Of a DNA stretch of 64,000 nucleotides, positions 17,540-26,502 are shown in pieces (position 1 is the stretch's first letter; each line of letters opens with the position of its first letter). The notes below the pieces were generated by a model, which was not told the DNA's origin, ran no database searches, and saw only the letters and a list, made by a program, of their open reading frames with translations. Origin of the DNA: CAVQBJ01 sp963724405 (GTDB lineage: Bacteria; Actinomycetota; Thermoleophilia; Solirubrobacterales; Solirubrobacteraceae); NCBI GenBank assembly GCA_963724405.1, contig CAVRUQ010000003.1, positions 1,736,001 to 1,800,000 on the forward strand, in the 5' to 3' direction. Position numbers and translations under genes: made by a program.

Positions 17540-18739
17540 ATGCTCGGAATCAGAGTGCCCGAACCCGATGAGGCGATGCTCATCGCCGGCGGCAAGAGCG
17601 GCAACGACGGCGCGCCGTTCCGGGTTGTCGTCGGCCACAGGGCGTTCGTACTGCCCTTCATCAACCATGTCAGCTTCCTCACGCTGGCGATGTGCGAGGC
17701 AGAGGTCGCCGAGCAGTGCGTCACCAAGCAGGGCATCTCCTTGCAGGTGAAGGCGGTCATCGCCTTCAAGGTCGGCAACGACGTCGACAGCATCATCAAT
17801 GCCGGTCAGCGCTTCCTGTCCGACCAGAATCAGATGACCGTCCTCACCGGGCGCATCTTCGCCGGGCACCTGCGCTCGATCGTCGGGTCGATGACCGTCG
17901 AGGAGATCGTCACCGAGCGCCAGAAGCTCGCCGAGCAGGTCCTCGACGGATCCAAGGGGGAGATGGCCAAGATGGGCCTCGTCGTCGACTCCCTGCAGAT
18001 CCAGTCGATCGACGACCTGGACAGCGGCTACATCGCCTCGATGGCGGCGCCGCACACTGCAACGATCCAGCAGGCGGCGAAGATCGCCCAGGCCGAGGCG
18101 AACCGGGCCGCGGCCGAGGCGGAGCAGGAGTCCGCGCGCAAGCAGGCCGAGTACGAGCGTGACACGGTGCTGGTGCGCGCCAAGTACAAGGCCGAGACCG
18201 ACAAGGCCGAGGCCCAGGCGAATCAGGCCGGTCCGCTCGCGCAGGCCGAAGCCGAGCAAGGGGTGACCGACAAGCAGGCCGAGCTCGCCACTCGCCAGGC
18301 CGAGCTGCGCCGGCAACAGCTCCTGGCCGAGATCGTCCGCCCGGCCGAGGCGGAGGCCGAGAAGGTGAAGACGCTCGCCGCAGCCAACGCCGACGCGACC
18401 AAGCTCGAAGCCGAGGCCGCCGCATCGAACAACCGAGTCGCACTCGAGCGCATGCTCATCGAGCAGCTCCCGGACATCGTGGCGGCGGCCGCGCAAGGAC
18501 TGGCCGGCGCCAACGTCAGCGTCCTCAACGGGACCGACGGACTGAGCGACATCGTGGCGGGGCTCGCCGGCCAGGGCCTGAGCATTCTCGACGTGATCCG
18601 CGGCCGGATGCCGGATGGCGGATCGTCCGCGAACGGGCCGGGCCCGAGCACTCACGCCCCGTCCTCGGCCTCGCAGGCCTCCGACGCCGCCGCGCTCTCG
18701 AGCGGCGACGACACTCAGGCCGGGACCGACAGCCGATGA
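17540..18739 (+). CDS. Flotillin / SPFH-domain protein
   Basis: The 399-residue protein has an SPFH/Band 7 domain at about 1-170 (GISLQVKAVIAFKVGNDVDS and LRSIVGSMTVEEIVTERQKL are typical), then a long Ala/Glu-rich coiled coil at ~170-300 with repeated A-E-A heptads, and a Gly/Ser-rich tail. There is no strong N-terminal transmembrane helix, so membrane attachment is probably peripheral, as in eukaryotic flotillins. GAGGAG precedes the ATG. Flotillins organise functional membrane microdomains. The NfeD-like gene upstream supports the assignment. Confidence 0.85.
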   Translation: MLGIRVPEPDEAMLIAGGKSGNDGAPFRVVVGHRAFVLPFINHVSFLTLAMCEAEVAEQCVTKQGISLQVKAVIAFKVGNDVDSIINAGQRFLSDQNQMTVLTGRIFAGHLRSIVGSMTVEEIVTERQKLAEQVLDGSKGEMAKMGLVVDSLQIQSIDDLDSGYIASMAAPHTATIQQAAKIAQAEANRAAAEAEQESARKQAEYERDTVLVRAKYKAETDKAEAQANQAGPLAQAEAEQGVTDKQAELATRQAELRRQQLLAEIVRPAEAEAEKVKTLAAANADATKLEAEAAASNNRVALERMLIEQLPDIVAAAAQGLAGANVSVLNGTDGLSDIVAGLAGQGLSILDVIRGRMPDGGSSANGPGPSTHAPSSASQASDAAALSSGDDTQAGTDSR

Positions 18740-18807
18740 ACGGGACTCGGCGGCTCTGCTCGCTCGCGCGCGGGCCGAGCAGCCGTGGGCGTCGGGCATC
18801 GGAGCGC

Positions 18808-18813
18808 TACGGT
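18808..18813 (+). promoter_or_regulatory. Leaderless-type -10 hexamer for the exonuclease III gene
   Basis: TACGGT ends seven bases before the GTG at 18821, and this spacing supports choosing that GTG. Confidence 0.5.
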
Positions 18814-18820
18814 CTGCATC

Positions 18821-19684
18821 GTGCGGGTGGCCACCTGGAACGTCAACTCGGTCAGGCAACGCCTCCCACGGCTCCTGCCATGGCTGGACGAGCGGCGGCC
18901 GGAGGTCGTCTGCCTGCAGGAGACCAAGCTCGCCGACGACGCCTTTCTCGAGCTGCTCGGCGACGAGCTCACCGGGCGCGGATACGAGATCGCCGTCCAC
19001 GGTGAGCCGGCCTGGAACGGCGTGGCCATCCTCTCCCGCGCGGGTCTGGACGACGTGGTGAAGGGTCTTCCCGGTGCGCCGGGCTTCCCGGATCCGGAGG
19101 CGCGAGCCGTGGCCGCGACGTGCGGCGGCGTCCGCATCGTCTCCGTCTACGTCCCCAACGGCCGCGAGCCGGACTCGGACCACTACCGGTACAAGCTCGC
19201 CTGGCTCGCTTCGCTGCGCGAGACGGTGGCCGCGGGCCCCGAGGCCATGATCGTCTGCGGGGACATGAACATCGCTCCGACCGACGACGACGTGTTCGAT
19301 CCTCAGGCCTACGTCGGTCATACCCACGTCACGCCCCCGGAGCGCGCCGCGCTCGCGGAGCTTCGCGATGCCGGCCTCCACGACGTCGTGCGCGACCGGT
19401 GGCCCAACGAGCGGGTGTTCACGTACTGGGACTACCGGGCCGGCATGTTCCACCAGGACCTCGGCATGCGGATCGATCTGGTGCTCGCATCCGCGAGCGT
19501 CGAAGAGCGCGTCAAGGCCGCATGGGTGGACCGTCAGGCCCGTAAGGGGCGCGGTCCGAGCGACCACGCGCCGGTGATCGTCGACCTCGACGAGGCGCCG
19601 GACGGGGACATCGGTCCGGTCGTACCGCCACCCTCTGCGCCGGTCACGGTCCGCGGGGCGGCCAAGCTGCCGCAGTCGCGCTGA
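18821..19684 (+). CDS. xthA: Exodeoxyribonuclease III (ExoA/XthA family)
   Basis: The 287-residue protein carries all the exonuclease III/APE motifs: WNVNSVRQR (residues 5-13), LQETK with the metal-binding Glu, CGDMNIAPTDDDV, and C-terminal GPSDHAPV with the catalytic Asp-His pair. It cleaves 5' of abasic sites and removes 3' blocking groups in base-excision repair. It carries ~25 extra C-terminal residues (VVPPPSAPVTV and following) beyond the usual end. The next gene, convergent, encodes a LigD-type polymerase, so DNA-repair functions cluster here. Confidence 0.9.
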   Translation: MRVATWNVNSVRQRLPRLLPWLDERRPEVVCLQETKLADDAFLELLGDELTGRGYEIAVHGEPAWNGVAILSRAGLDDVVKGLPGAPGFPDPEARAVAATCGGVRIVSVYVPNGREPDSDHYRYKLAWLASLRETVAAGPEAMIVCGDMNIAPTDDDVFDPQAYVGHTHVTPPERAALAELRDAGLHDVVRDRWPNERVFTYWDYRAGMFHQDLGMRIDLVLASASVEERVKAAWVDRQARKGRGPSDHAPVIVDLDEAPDGDIGPVVPPPSAPVTVRGAAKLPQSR

Positions 19685-19708
19685 CGGTTGTCTCCCCCCG
19701 TGTCCGGC

Positions 19709-20776
19709 CTACCGGCCGGGACGCTCGCGGTCGCGAGAGGGCTGTACGCGCTTCGGCTCGCCCGGCATCTTCGGGTAGTCCGGCGGGTATGGCATGTCTC
19801 CCTGACCTTCGCCGAGGTCGCGCTCGTAGAGGTCGAGCAGCGGCTGAAGCGAGTGGGCGACATCGTCGATCGTCGCGTGTCGGTCGCCGAGCTCGGCGAA
19901 GCGGGCCGGCATCGTGGCCACGGTGAAATCCTCGGGCTGGACCTCGCCGAGCTCCTCCCACGCCAGCGGGGCGGACACGGGCGCGCCGGGTTTCGGGCGC
20001 ACGCTGTAGGCCGACGCGATCGTGCGGTCGCGCGCGTTCTGGTTGTAGTCGACGAAGATGCGCTCGCCGCGCTCCTCCTTCCACCACTTCGTCGTCACCT
20101 CGTCCGGGAGGCGACGCTCGAGCTCGCGTCCGAATGCGATCGCCGCGTGACGGACGTCGGTGAACGTCCAACGCGGCTCGACGCGGACGTAGATGTGGAC
20201 ACCGCGGCCGCCCGAGGTCTTCGGAAATCCGAGGTAGCCGAGCTCGCCCAGCAGCGCGTGCGCCTCGGCGGCGACGCGCACGGCGTCGGCGAAGTCCGTC
20301 CCGGGCTGGGGGTCGAGGTCGATCCGCAGCTCGTCCGGGTGATCGACGTCCTCGCGCCGCACGGGCCAGGGGTGGAACGTGATCGTGCCCATCTGCGCCG
20401 CCCAGGCCACGACCGCCACCTCGGTGGGTGCGATCTCATCCGCGTGGCGACCCGAGGGAAACTCGATCCGTGCGGTCTGGACGTAGTCGGGCGCACCCTG
20501 CGGAACGCGCTTCTGGAAGAAGGCGTCGCCGCCGCCCCGCTCGCGCGTCGACACCACCACCCCGGGATGCACGCCCTTCGTCCAACGCTCGAGTGTCGTC
20601 GGCCGGCGGCAGAGCGCCCGCATGATCCCGTCATCCACGGCGAGGTAGTAGCGCACGACGTCGAGCTTGCTCACCGCGTCCGTGCGGTCGGTCGGCGGGA
20701 AGATGACGCGGTCCGGGTTGGAGACGCGCACGTCCCGCCCACCGGCGTCGATGACAACGGCCTCAGGCCCACCCAT
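19709..20776 (-). CDS. LigD-type DNA polymerase/primase domain protein
   Basis: The 355-residue stand-alone polymerase domain of the NHEJ LigD family (archaeo-eukaryotic primase fold) has catalytic Asp residues in DLDPQPG (about D153 and D155) and the nucleotide-binding loop SGGRGVHIYV near 188-197; a third acidic residue is likely in IFVDYNQN. The ligase and phosphoesterase domains of LigD are absent, and no Ku gene is in the window. The start at 20776 was chosen because it gives MGGPEAVVIDAGGR and has TACAAC eight bases upstream. It probably fills or extends ends during non-homologous repair. Confidence 0.85.
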   Translation of the reverse strand: MGGPEAVVIDAGGRDVRVSNPDRVIFPPTDRTDAVSKLDVVRYYLAVDDGIMRALCRRPTTLERWTKGVHPGVVVSTRERGGGDAFFQKRVPQGAPDYVQTARIEFPSGRHADEIAPTEVAVVAWAAQMGTITFHPWPVRREDVDHPDELRIDLDPQPGTDFADAVRVAAEAHALLGELGYLGFPKTSGGRGVHIYVRVEPRWTFTDVRHAAIAFGRELERRLPDEVTTKWWKEERGERIFVDYNQNARDRTIASAYSVRPKPGAPVSAPLAWEELGEVQPEDFTVATMPARFAELGDRHATIDDVAHSLQPLLDLYERDLGEGQGDMPYPPDYPKMPGEPKRVQPSRDRERPGR

Positions 20777-21039
20777 GCCCCGGAGTTGTATCGGCAACGG
20801 CGCTTCGGGCGCACGCCGTGGTCACACCGCTGCTGACGGTCGTCAACCTCGATCGGTTTCAATGCCGCCTTCGGGATCGGCTCGGCCGGGTCCAGCGAGG
20901 GGATAGTGTGCGTGCCCCCGGACCGGCCCTCCCCCAGCCCCGCCCTGGCGAGGATCGCCTGGAGAACGGCCCGATCGGCCGGGCGGCGGCGAATGGCCGG
21001 CTTGTGGGAGCCCGCGGCCGGCCTACCGCGGCGAGCAAA

Positions 21040-22125
21040 ATGGCGACGGTTTCAGAGGATCAGCTCGTATATGTCCATGGCGGCGAGCTCAGTCTGCGAC
21101 GGGAGCAGAGCCGAGCTCATGGTGAGCTCGTCATCGTCGACAGCGTGGGTGAGCGCGTCACGGACGACGAAACGCTGGCGCGGATCAAGGCTCTGGCGAT
21201 CCCGCCGGCGTGGACGGACGTCTGGATCGCCCTTGACCCGAACGCGCACCTGCAGGCGACCGGGCTCGATGCCAAGGGGCGACGCCAGTACCGGTATCAC
21301 CCGCTCTGGCGGGCGCGGCGCGACGAGGAGAAGTTCGAGGACATGCTCGAGTTCGCGCAGCGGCTGCCAACGGTCAGGTCAACGGCCCGAGAGCTTCTCG
21401 GCTCCGACAGCCCACGTCGAGAGCACACCCTCGCCCTTGCGGTTCGGTTGCTCGACATCGGGTTCTTCAGGGTGGGATGGGATCGGTACGCGCGCGACAA
21501 CGGCCACGTCGGTCTCACCACGCTGCGGCGCGAGCACGTGTCGGTCCGCGGCTCGGAGATCCACTTCGACTACATCGCGAAGTCCGGCAAGCGCCGTCGG
21601 ATGGTGGTGAGGGACCCCCAATCGAGACAAGCCCTCGCCGCGCTCAAGCGCCGCCGCGGTCTGCCGGACGAGCTCCTCGCCTACCGCTCGCGGGATGATT
21701 GGCGGCGCGTCCACGCCGCCGACGTCAACGATGCCATCCGCAGCTGGGCTGACGGCCCATACTCGGCCAAGGAGTTCCGCACGTGGGCGGCGACGGTGCT
21801 CGCAGCGGTCGCGCTCGCCCGCCAGCACGCTTGCGCCAAGAGCGGCCAGCGGGCGGTCAATCGGGCGGTGCGCGAAGTGAGCACGGCGCTCGGAAACACA
21901 CCGACGGTGGCCCGGAAGAGCTACATCGATCCGCGTGTGATCAGCCGGTTCGAGGAGGGCGTGGTCATCGATCTTGCCGACCGAACGCCCGCAGCCGCCG
22001 CCCCGCTGCGCATCGAGTCGACCGCCGACGGCATCGTGATCGAGATGCCGACCGACGTGGACGGCGATGCGATTCGCCTCGAGACCGAGCGGCAGGTGTG
22101 GGACCTGCTGCGGACGGGGACATAA
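21040..22125 (+). CDS. DNA topoisomerase IB
   Basis: The 361-residue protein matches bacterial (poxvirus-like) topoisomerase IB: the N-terminal beta domain (SLRREQSRAHG, IPPAWTDVWIALDPNAHLQA), then the catalytic domain with KSGKRRRM, AKEFRTWAATV and the nucleophile Tyr in VARKSYIDPRV (Y295). It relaxes supercoils by a 3'-phosphotyrosine intermediate. The ATG at 21040 gives the family length; an open frame extends upstream to 20818 without family similarity. It is divergent from the LigD-type polymerase across 263 bp. Confidence 0.9.
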   Translation: MATVSEDQLVYVHGGELSLRREQSRAHGELVIVDSVGERVTDDETLARIKALAIPPAWTDVWIALDPNAHLQATGLDAKGRRQYRYHPLWRARRDEEKFEDMLEFAQRLPTVRSTARELLGSDSPRREHTLALAVRLLDIGFFRVGWDRYARDNGHVGLTTLRREHVSVRGSEIHFDYIAKSGKRRRMVVRDPQSRQALAALKRRRGLPDELLAYRSRDDWRRVHAADVNDAIRSWADGPYSAKEFRTWAATVLAAVALARQHACAKSGQRAVNRAVREVSTALGNTPTVARKSYIDPRVISRFEEGVVIDLADRTPAAAAPLRIESTADGIVIEMPTDVDGDAIRLETERQVWDLLRTGT

Positions 22126-22278
22126 GGCCTGGGTCGTGGCCGCCGTTGCGCTCGAGCTCGACTCCAGCGTCAGCTTCGTGGTCCTCTACCGGGTGTTCTT
22201 CGATCGTGTCGACGGTCGCGACGCGCCGGCGGTGATCGGCGCCGACCGCCACCGGGCGCCGCCGGTGCGCCCAAAGGT

Positions 22279-24051
22279 TCATCGGCCGAGGTCGAGCAGG
22301 TCCTGGTACAGGGCGAGTGAGGCCTCGGCGATCCGCTCGATGACAGCCTGCTCGCCCGGGCCGGCGGCGACGACCGGCAGCCAGACGACTCCCTGCCGCG
22401 TGACATTGACGTCCCGGTCGCGCTCGAATTGATCGGCGATCGTGAACCAGCCGGCCGGCCTGCCCGCCCGTTCGACCGCTGCGCCCCGGTCGGAAACCGA
22501 TGTCCGCTGCGCCCGGTGGGTCACCGTAACCGTGACCGGCTCGCCTGGCCCGTAGGCCAGTGCGGTCGTGACGGTGTCGTCGGTGCGCGCCTCGTGAGCG
22601 GCAAGGAGGAGCTGCGCCCTGGTCTGACCGTGGTGCTCGGCCCACCCGGCCGGCGTCGCGTCGTGGCCCGTGTCGCGCAGATTCGGGTTCGCGCCGTGGT
22701 CGAGCAGCAGCTCGGTGATCGCGAGGTTGCCTCGCATCGCCGCCTCGTGCAGCGGAGTGGTCCGTTCACGAGCGTTGACGTCGAAGCCGAGCTCGATCAG
22801 CTGCCGGACGCCCTCGACGTTGTCGCGGCGTGCGGCACGGATCAGCTGCGCTGGCTCACGGGCGATCGCGCGCTCGACGAGGGCCGGGTCGCCGGCGCGC
22901 ATCGACTCCACCCTCTCGCGGTCGCCGGCCGTGGCGGCCGCCAGGAAGGCCTGGACGTCGTCGAGCGCCGAGCGCGCCCCGGCGACTTCGAGCATCGCCA
23001 CGATCTCCTGGTCGCCCGACACCGCTGCCTCCTCGATCGGCGAGCGGCCCTCGTAGGTCGGGTGGCGGCTGCCCGTCCCGTCAGGGTCGGCTCCGTGGTC
23101 GAGCAGCAGCCGCACCCGGTGGGCGCGGCCATGGCCCGCGGCAGCCATCAGCGCGTCCTCGAGCATCTGCCGCGGACTGTCGTGTCGTTCTCCCAGCAGC
23201 CGGCGCCACGGCCCGCCGTCGCCGCGACCGAGCCCGAACTCGAGCAGTAGCCTGAGCCATTCGTCGCCCGGGAAGCCGCCCATGTTGTAAACGGTCTGAC
23301 CGTCGTTGGGATCGGCGCCGCGCTCGAGCAGTAACCGGGCGATCCGCAGGCCGTCCGGGTGCGCCGGGTCCGTGCCCTCGCCGCTGCCGAAAGCGCCGGT
23401 CAGGGCGGTGAACGGCGGGCACAGGCCCTCCCACAGAAATCCGGCGTTCGGATCGGCGCCGTGGTCGAGCAGCAGCTCGGCGGTCTCGAACGCCGCCGGC
23501 GCCGCCACGCGCGAGTAGGTCAGATACAGCAGCGGCTGCCAGCGGTGCGGACCCGACGGGACCCGAACGGCACCCGGATCGCGCAGCAGCAGCTCGCGAG
23601 CCGCGTCGAGCGCGCCGACCGCGGCCATCGTGGCCAGGTTCGCCGTCGCGAGCTCCGGGGCGACGGCGAGCATCCGGTCGGCCTCCGCCCACCGAGCGGG
23701 TTCGTCGCCGCCGTAGGTCAGACACGCGAGTCGCAGGAACTCGTCGGCCGGGCTCTCGCTCGGACCGACTTCATGCGGGGAGCGGGCAAGCGGCGCCACC
23801 AGCTCGAGGTGGGCCTTCAACGTCGGCCAGCTCGCGAACCCGAACCGGCGCGCGATGACGAGCAGCGCATCGGCACGCGAGAACACGGCAAGCTCCGGCG
23901 AGCCGACAGTCGCGTCCCCGAGGCGGGGGTGGAACTCGCGCACGACCGCGGCGGCGCCGGCGTCGCCGGCGCGGACGGCGCGCTGGAACGACTTGGCACC
24001 GTTCTTCAACCGCTCCAGGTTGGCGTTGCCGGGAAGTCCGCGGGGTGGCAC
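22279..24051 (-). CDS. Ankyrin-repeat protein
   Basis: The 590-residue soluble protein has ankyrin repeats spread over residues ~95-480, clearest at ELLLDHGADPNAG, RLLLERGADPND, RLLLDHGADPDG, TPLHEAAMRGNLAITELLLDHGANPN. The N-terminal ~80 residues (GAKSFQRAVRAGD, FGFASWPTLKAHL) are common to a group of bacterial ankyrin proteins. The C-terminal ~100 residues have no repeat and contain a beta-rich WFTIADQFERDRDVNVTRQG segment. The GTG at 24051 is chosen because AAAGGAGG lies six bases upstream; the frame stays open to a GTG at 24069. It is likely a protein-protein adaptor; the partner is unknown. Confidence 0.85.
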   Translation of the reverse strand: MPPRGLPGNANLERLKNGAKSFQRAVRAGDAGAAAVVREFHPRLGDATVGSPELAVFSRADALLVIARRFGFASWPTLKAHLELVAPLARSPHEVGPSESPADEFLRLACLTYGGDEPARWAEADRMLAVAPELATANLATMAAVGALDAARELLLRDPGAVRVPSGPHRWQPLLYLTYSRVAAPAAFETAELLLDHGADPNAGFLWEGLCPPFTALTGAFGSGEGTDPAHPDGLRIARLLLERGADPNDGQTVYNMGGFPGDEWLRLLLEFGLGRGDGGPWRRLLGERHDSPRQMLEDALMAAAGHGRAHRVRLLLDHGADPDGTGSRHPTYEGRSPIEEAAVSGDQEIVAMLEVAGARSALDDVQAFLAAATAGDRERVESMRAGDPALVERAIAREPAQLIRAARRDNVEGVRQLIELGFDVNARERTTPLHEAAMRGNLAITELLLDHGANPNLRDTGHDATPAGWAEHHGQTRAQLLLAAHEARTDDTVTTALAYGPGEPVTVTVTHRAQRTSVSDRGAAVERAGRPAGWFTIADQFERDRDVNVTRQGVVWLPVVAAGPGEQAVIERIAEASLALYQDLLDLGR

Positions 24052-24309
24052 GTAGGCCTCCTTTCGCACTGGCCCGGCGTCCGCATGCTCGGGCCGGAAA
24101 GGAGACGGGCCGAAACGAGCACAGCTGAGCGACTCAGGCGGGCTTGGCCCTTTCCGCGGACCGGATGCGCCCCGCGCGCGAGCCTAAGCCTAGAGCTCCG
24201 GGACCCGAGACCACAAGGAGTCGGCACCTCGATCGCGAGCTTGCCGGTGTTCTCCCCCACTGTCTGTCGCGGTGCCCGCGGCGCGGGCAGGCCGCTTCGA
24301 CGGGCCCGG
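24052..24309. other. Intergenic spacer, no gene seen
   Basis: This 258-bp spacer lies between the 5' end of the ankyrin gene and the 3' end of the phosphotransferase gene, both on the minus strand. It holds the ankyrin ribosome site and no coding stretch or RNA that I can support. Confidence 0.4.
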
Positions 24310-25266
24310 TCACCGGCGGGTCGGCGAGAGCTCCCGCCGCGCCTGGGCGGCGAGGCGCTCGGCACGATCGCCGACCTCCTGGACGCGTACGAGCGCGTCT
24401 GCGACCGACCGCCGGCCGGTGCAGACCGACCAGCACTCGAGCATCGTTGGGCGCCCCCTGATCGCACCGGCCAGTCGCGCCAGCTCGCCCTCCTCGAGGC
24501 GGACGTGTCTCCGATACCGGGAGCTGACGACGTCGATCAGGCGTGGGTGCATCGAACCGGCGGCCCACAGCAGGACGCCGATCGCCCACACACGCGGTCC
24601 GCGTCCGGCGCCGGCCCAGTCGACGATGACGAGCTGCTCGTCGGCGGTGGGGATCGCGTTGCGCAGCACGAAGTCCGGGTGCACGAAGGCGTGCGGCAGG
24701 TCCGAGCAGTCGTCGCTCCGCTCGACCAGGTCGCAGAGGCGGTGGTAGTCGCCGAGATCGCGCAAGCCGATCTGGGACGCGTGCTCCTCCAGCAACTGCC
24801 GGGCCGCAGCGATCTCGTGTGCCGGCCCGCCGGTCGGCGAGAGGTGGTGCCAGGCGCCGCCCGCGCGCAGCCCCTCGGCCGAGTGGGCGCTGAGCCGTCC
24901 CAGCAGCGCACCGAGCAGTGCGGCCGAGCGGCCCGGCCGCAGCGGCGCGGCCGGCTCGACGAAGCCCGTCACGAGCACCGGCCGCCCGTCGAACATCGAC
25001 ACCGGATCCGCCGCAGCACAGCGCTCGGCGGGGAAGCCGCCGCGCTCGAGCGCCCGGAGGATCTGGGCGTCGGCCTCGGCCTCCGCGACCGGCCGGGCGC
25101 CGCTGAAGACGCGCGCGACCCAGCTCGGCCCGTCGGCGCGATCGATGCGCACCACGCTGACGTCGAGCGCCGCGGTCGCGGTCACCGCAACCCCGTAGCG
25201 GTCCGCCAAGTGCTCCGCGAGGCGGTCGCCGTTCACTGATTCAAGGACGCCAGGGGCTGCCGTCAT
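24310..25266 (-). CDS. Aminoglycoside phosphotransferase (APH)-like kinase
   Basis: The 318-residue protein has the protein-kinase-like APH fold: catalytic loop HPDFVLRNAI (H-x-D-x-x-x-x-N) followed by the metal-binding IVDWAGAG. The N-terminal lobe has SWVARVFSG, which may hold the ATP-binding Lys equivalent poorly conserved as Arg. Such genes are abundant in actinobacteria and mostly phosphorylate small metabolites rather than antibiotics. The start at MTAAPGVLESVNG has GAGG upstream. Confidence 0.8.
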   Translation of the reverse strand: MTAAPGVLESVNGDRLAEHLADRYGVAVTATAALDVSVVRIDRADGPSWVARVFSGARPVAEAEADAQILRALERGGFPAERCAAADPVSMFDGRPVLVTGFVEPAAPLRPGRSAALLGALLGRLSAHSAEGLRAGGAWHHLSPTGGPAHEIAAARQLLEEHASQIGLRDLGDYHRLCDLVERSDDCSDLPHAFVHPDFVLRNAIPTADEQLVIVDWAGAGRGPRVWAIGVLLWAAGSMHPRLIDVVSSRYRRHVRLEEGELARLAGAIRGRPTMLECWSVCTGRRSVADALVRVQEVGDRAERLAAQARRELSPTRR

Positions 25267-25386
25267 GCGCCTCAACTCTGAACGATGGCCGGCGCGTCGG
25301 CATCGATGGCCTCCCGCGCGCATCGGCATTCGCCCCCAGGACGAAGCCGTCCGCCGACGAGCAGCCATCGCTCAACCGCTCGTCCT

Positions 25387-25872
25387 TCAATCCTCGGCCA
25401 GCGCTTTCTCCAGGAGCGCGCGGATCCTCGCCTCTTCGGTGGCCGTCAGCTCCTTCAGCGCGAATTCGACCGGCCACATGGCGCCTTCGTCGAGGTTCGC
25501 CTTGTCGCTGAAGCCGAGAGTCGCGTATCTCGTCTTGAACTTCTCCGCGGGTTTGAAGAAGCAGAGGACTTTGCCGTTCTGGGCGTAGGCGGGCATCCCG
25601 TACCAGGTTCTCGGCGACAGGTCCGGCGCGCTCGCTTTGACGACGGCGTGTACCCGCTGGGCGATGGCCCGATCGGCTTGCCCCATTTCGGCGATCTTGG
25701 CGAGCACGTCGCTCTCTCCGTCCGCCTCCCCGCTCTTGGCGCGCGCGGCCGCCTTCAGTTCTCGGCTGCGCTCCTTCATCGCGGCTCGTTCCTCGGCCGT
25801 GAATCCATCGAGGTTCCGGTTGGCTGCGGTGGTGCGTTCGGCGGGCTCGTGGGCGCTTGTCTTCGGGGTCAT
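25387..25872 (-). CDS. DUF1801-family protein
   Basis: The 161-residue protein has its C-terminal ~110 residues matching the DUF1801/YdhG fold: SPRTWYGMPAYAQNGKVLCF and KTRYATLGFSDKANLD. The N-terminal ~50 residues are Lys/Arg/Glu-rich and helical. Its biochemical function is unknown. GAGGAGG precedes the ATG. It is divergent from a MarR gene; an imperfect inverted repeat lies between them, so MarR control is plausible. Confidence 0.75.
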   Translation of the reverse strand: MTPKTSAHEPAERTTAANRNLDGFTAEERAAMKERSRELKAAARAKSGEADGESDVLAKIAEMGQADRAIAQRVHAVVKASAPDLSPRTWYGMPAYAQNGKVLCFFKPAEKFKTRYATLGFSDKANLDEGAMWPVEFALKELTATEEARIRALLEKALAED

Positions 25873-25920
25873 GAAGCCTCCTCGTCGGGTTCAGGTGGAT
25901 GCCAGCGATAGTCGCCAATG

Positions 25921-25938
25921 ATGGTAGCGGACTATCAT
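25921..25938. promoter_or_regulatory. Imperfect inverted repeat between the DUF1801 and MarR genes
   Basis: ATGGTAG-cgga-CTATCAT has 7-bp arms with one mismatch. It is set in the AT-rich divergent spacer, about 50 bp from each start codon, and could be the operator of the MarR protein at 25989. Confidence 0.45.
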
Positions 25939-25988
25939 GGCTTTGGTCAATGATTGTGGTCGTCCAGCTAATCTGCGAAGCTACAGGC

Positions 25989-26465
25989 ATGACGTCGTCT
26001 CTATCGACCGACATCGAGGTGGCCGAGTTCACCGGCCAACTGTTCTTCCGGCTCTGGCGGGCCTCGCATACGCGCACAGCTGAGGCACTGAACTCGATTG
26101 GCCTCACCCCGGCGCTGTTCGCGCTCCTCAATGTGCTCGGCGCCCGCCAAGGGGCGATCCAGCAGCATCTGAGCTCCGACATGGGCATCGACCCGAGCGC
26201 CATGGTCAAGCTGATCAATGAACTCGAAAGCGCAGGGCTGGCCGAGCGCCGACGGCGCCCGGGCGATCGCCGCGCCTGGGAGGTCGCAATCACGCCGAAG
26301 GGTCGGCGCACTCTCGAGCGGGCCAGACGCCTGGTCGCGCAGGTCGAAGACGAGGTGCTGGGCGGGCTCAGCGACAGCGATCGCCGCCAGCTGCTGACGC
26401 TTTTGCGCCGAGCGCTCGTCTCGGCGCCTCCGCAACCTCCGTGGCGCTCGGAGGAAGGAGCCTGA
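25989..26465 (+). CDS. MarR-family regulator
   Basis: The 158-residue winged-helix protein has the HTH region around residues 55-80 (QQHLSSDMGIDPSAMVKLIN) and the wing RRRPGDRRAWEVAITPKGRR. The start MTSSLSTD was chosen because it gives the family length; an upstream in-frame ATG exists. It is divergent from the DUF1801 gene. It is followed 37 bp later by an AraC-type gene on the same strand. Its ligand is unknown. Confidence 0.85.
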   Translation: MTSSLSTDIEVAEFTGQLFFRLWRASHTRTAEALNSIGLTPALFALLNVLGARQGAIQQHLSSDMGIDPSAMVKLINELESAGLAERRRRPGDRRAWEVAITPKGRRTLERARRLVAQVEDEVLGGLSDSDRRQLLTLLRRALVSAPPQPPWRSEEGA

Positions 26466-26488
26466 GCGATGCGGCAGAGCGCACGACG

Positions 26489-26494
26489 TACGCT
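26489..26494 (+). promoter_or_regulatory. Leaderless-type -10 hexamer for the AraC gene
   Basis: TACGCT ends eight bases before the ATG at 26503. Confidence 0.45.
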
Positions 26495-26502
26495 GTGGAT
26501 GC

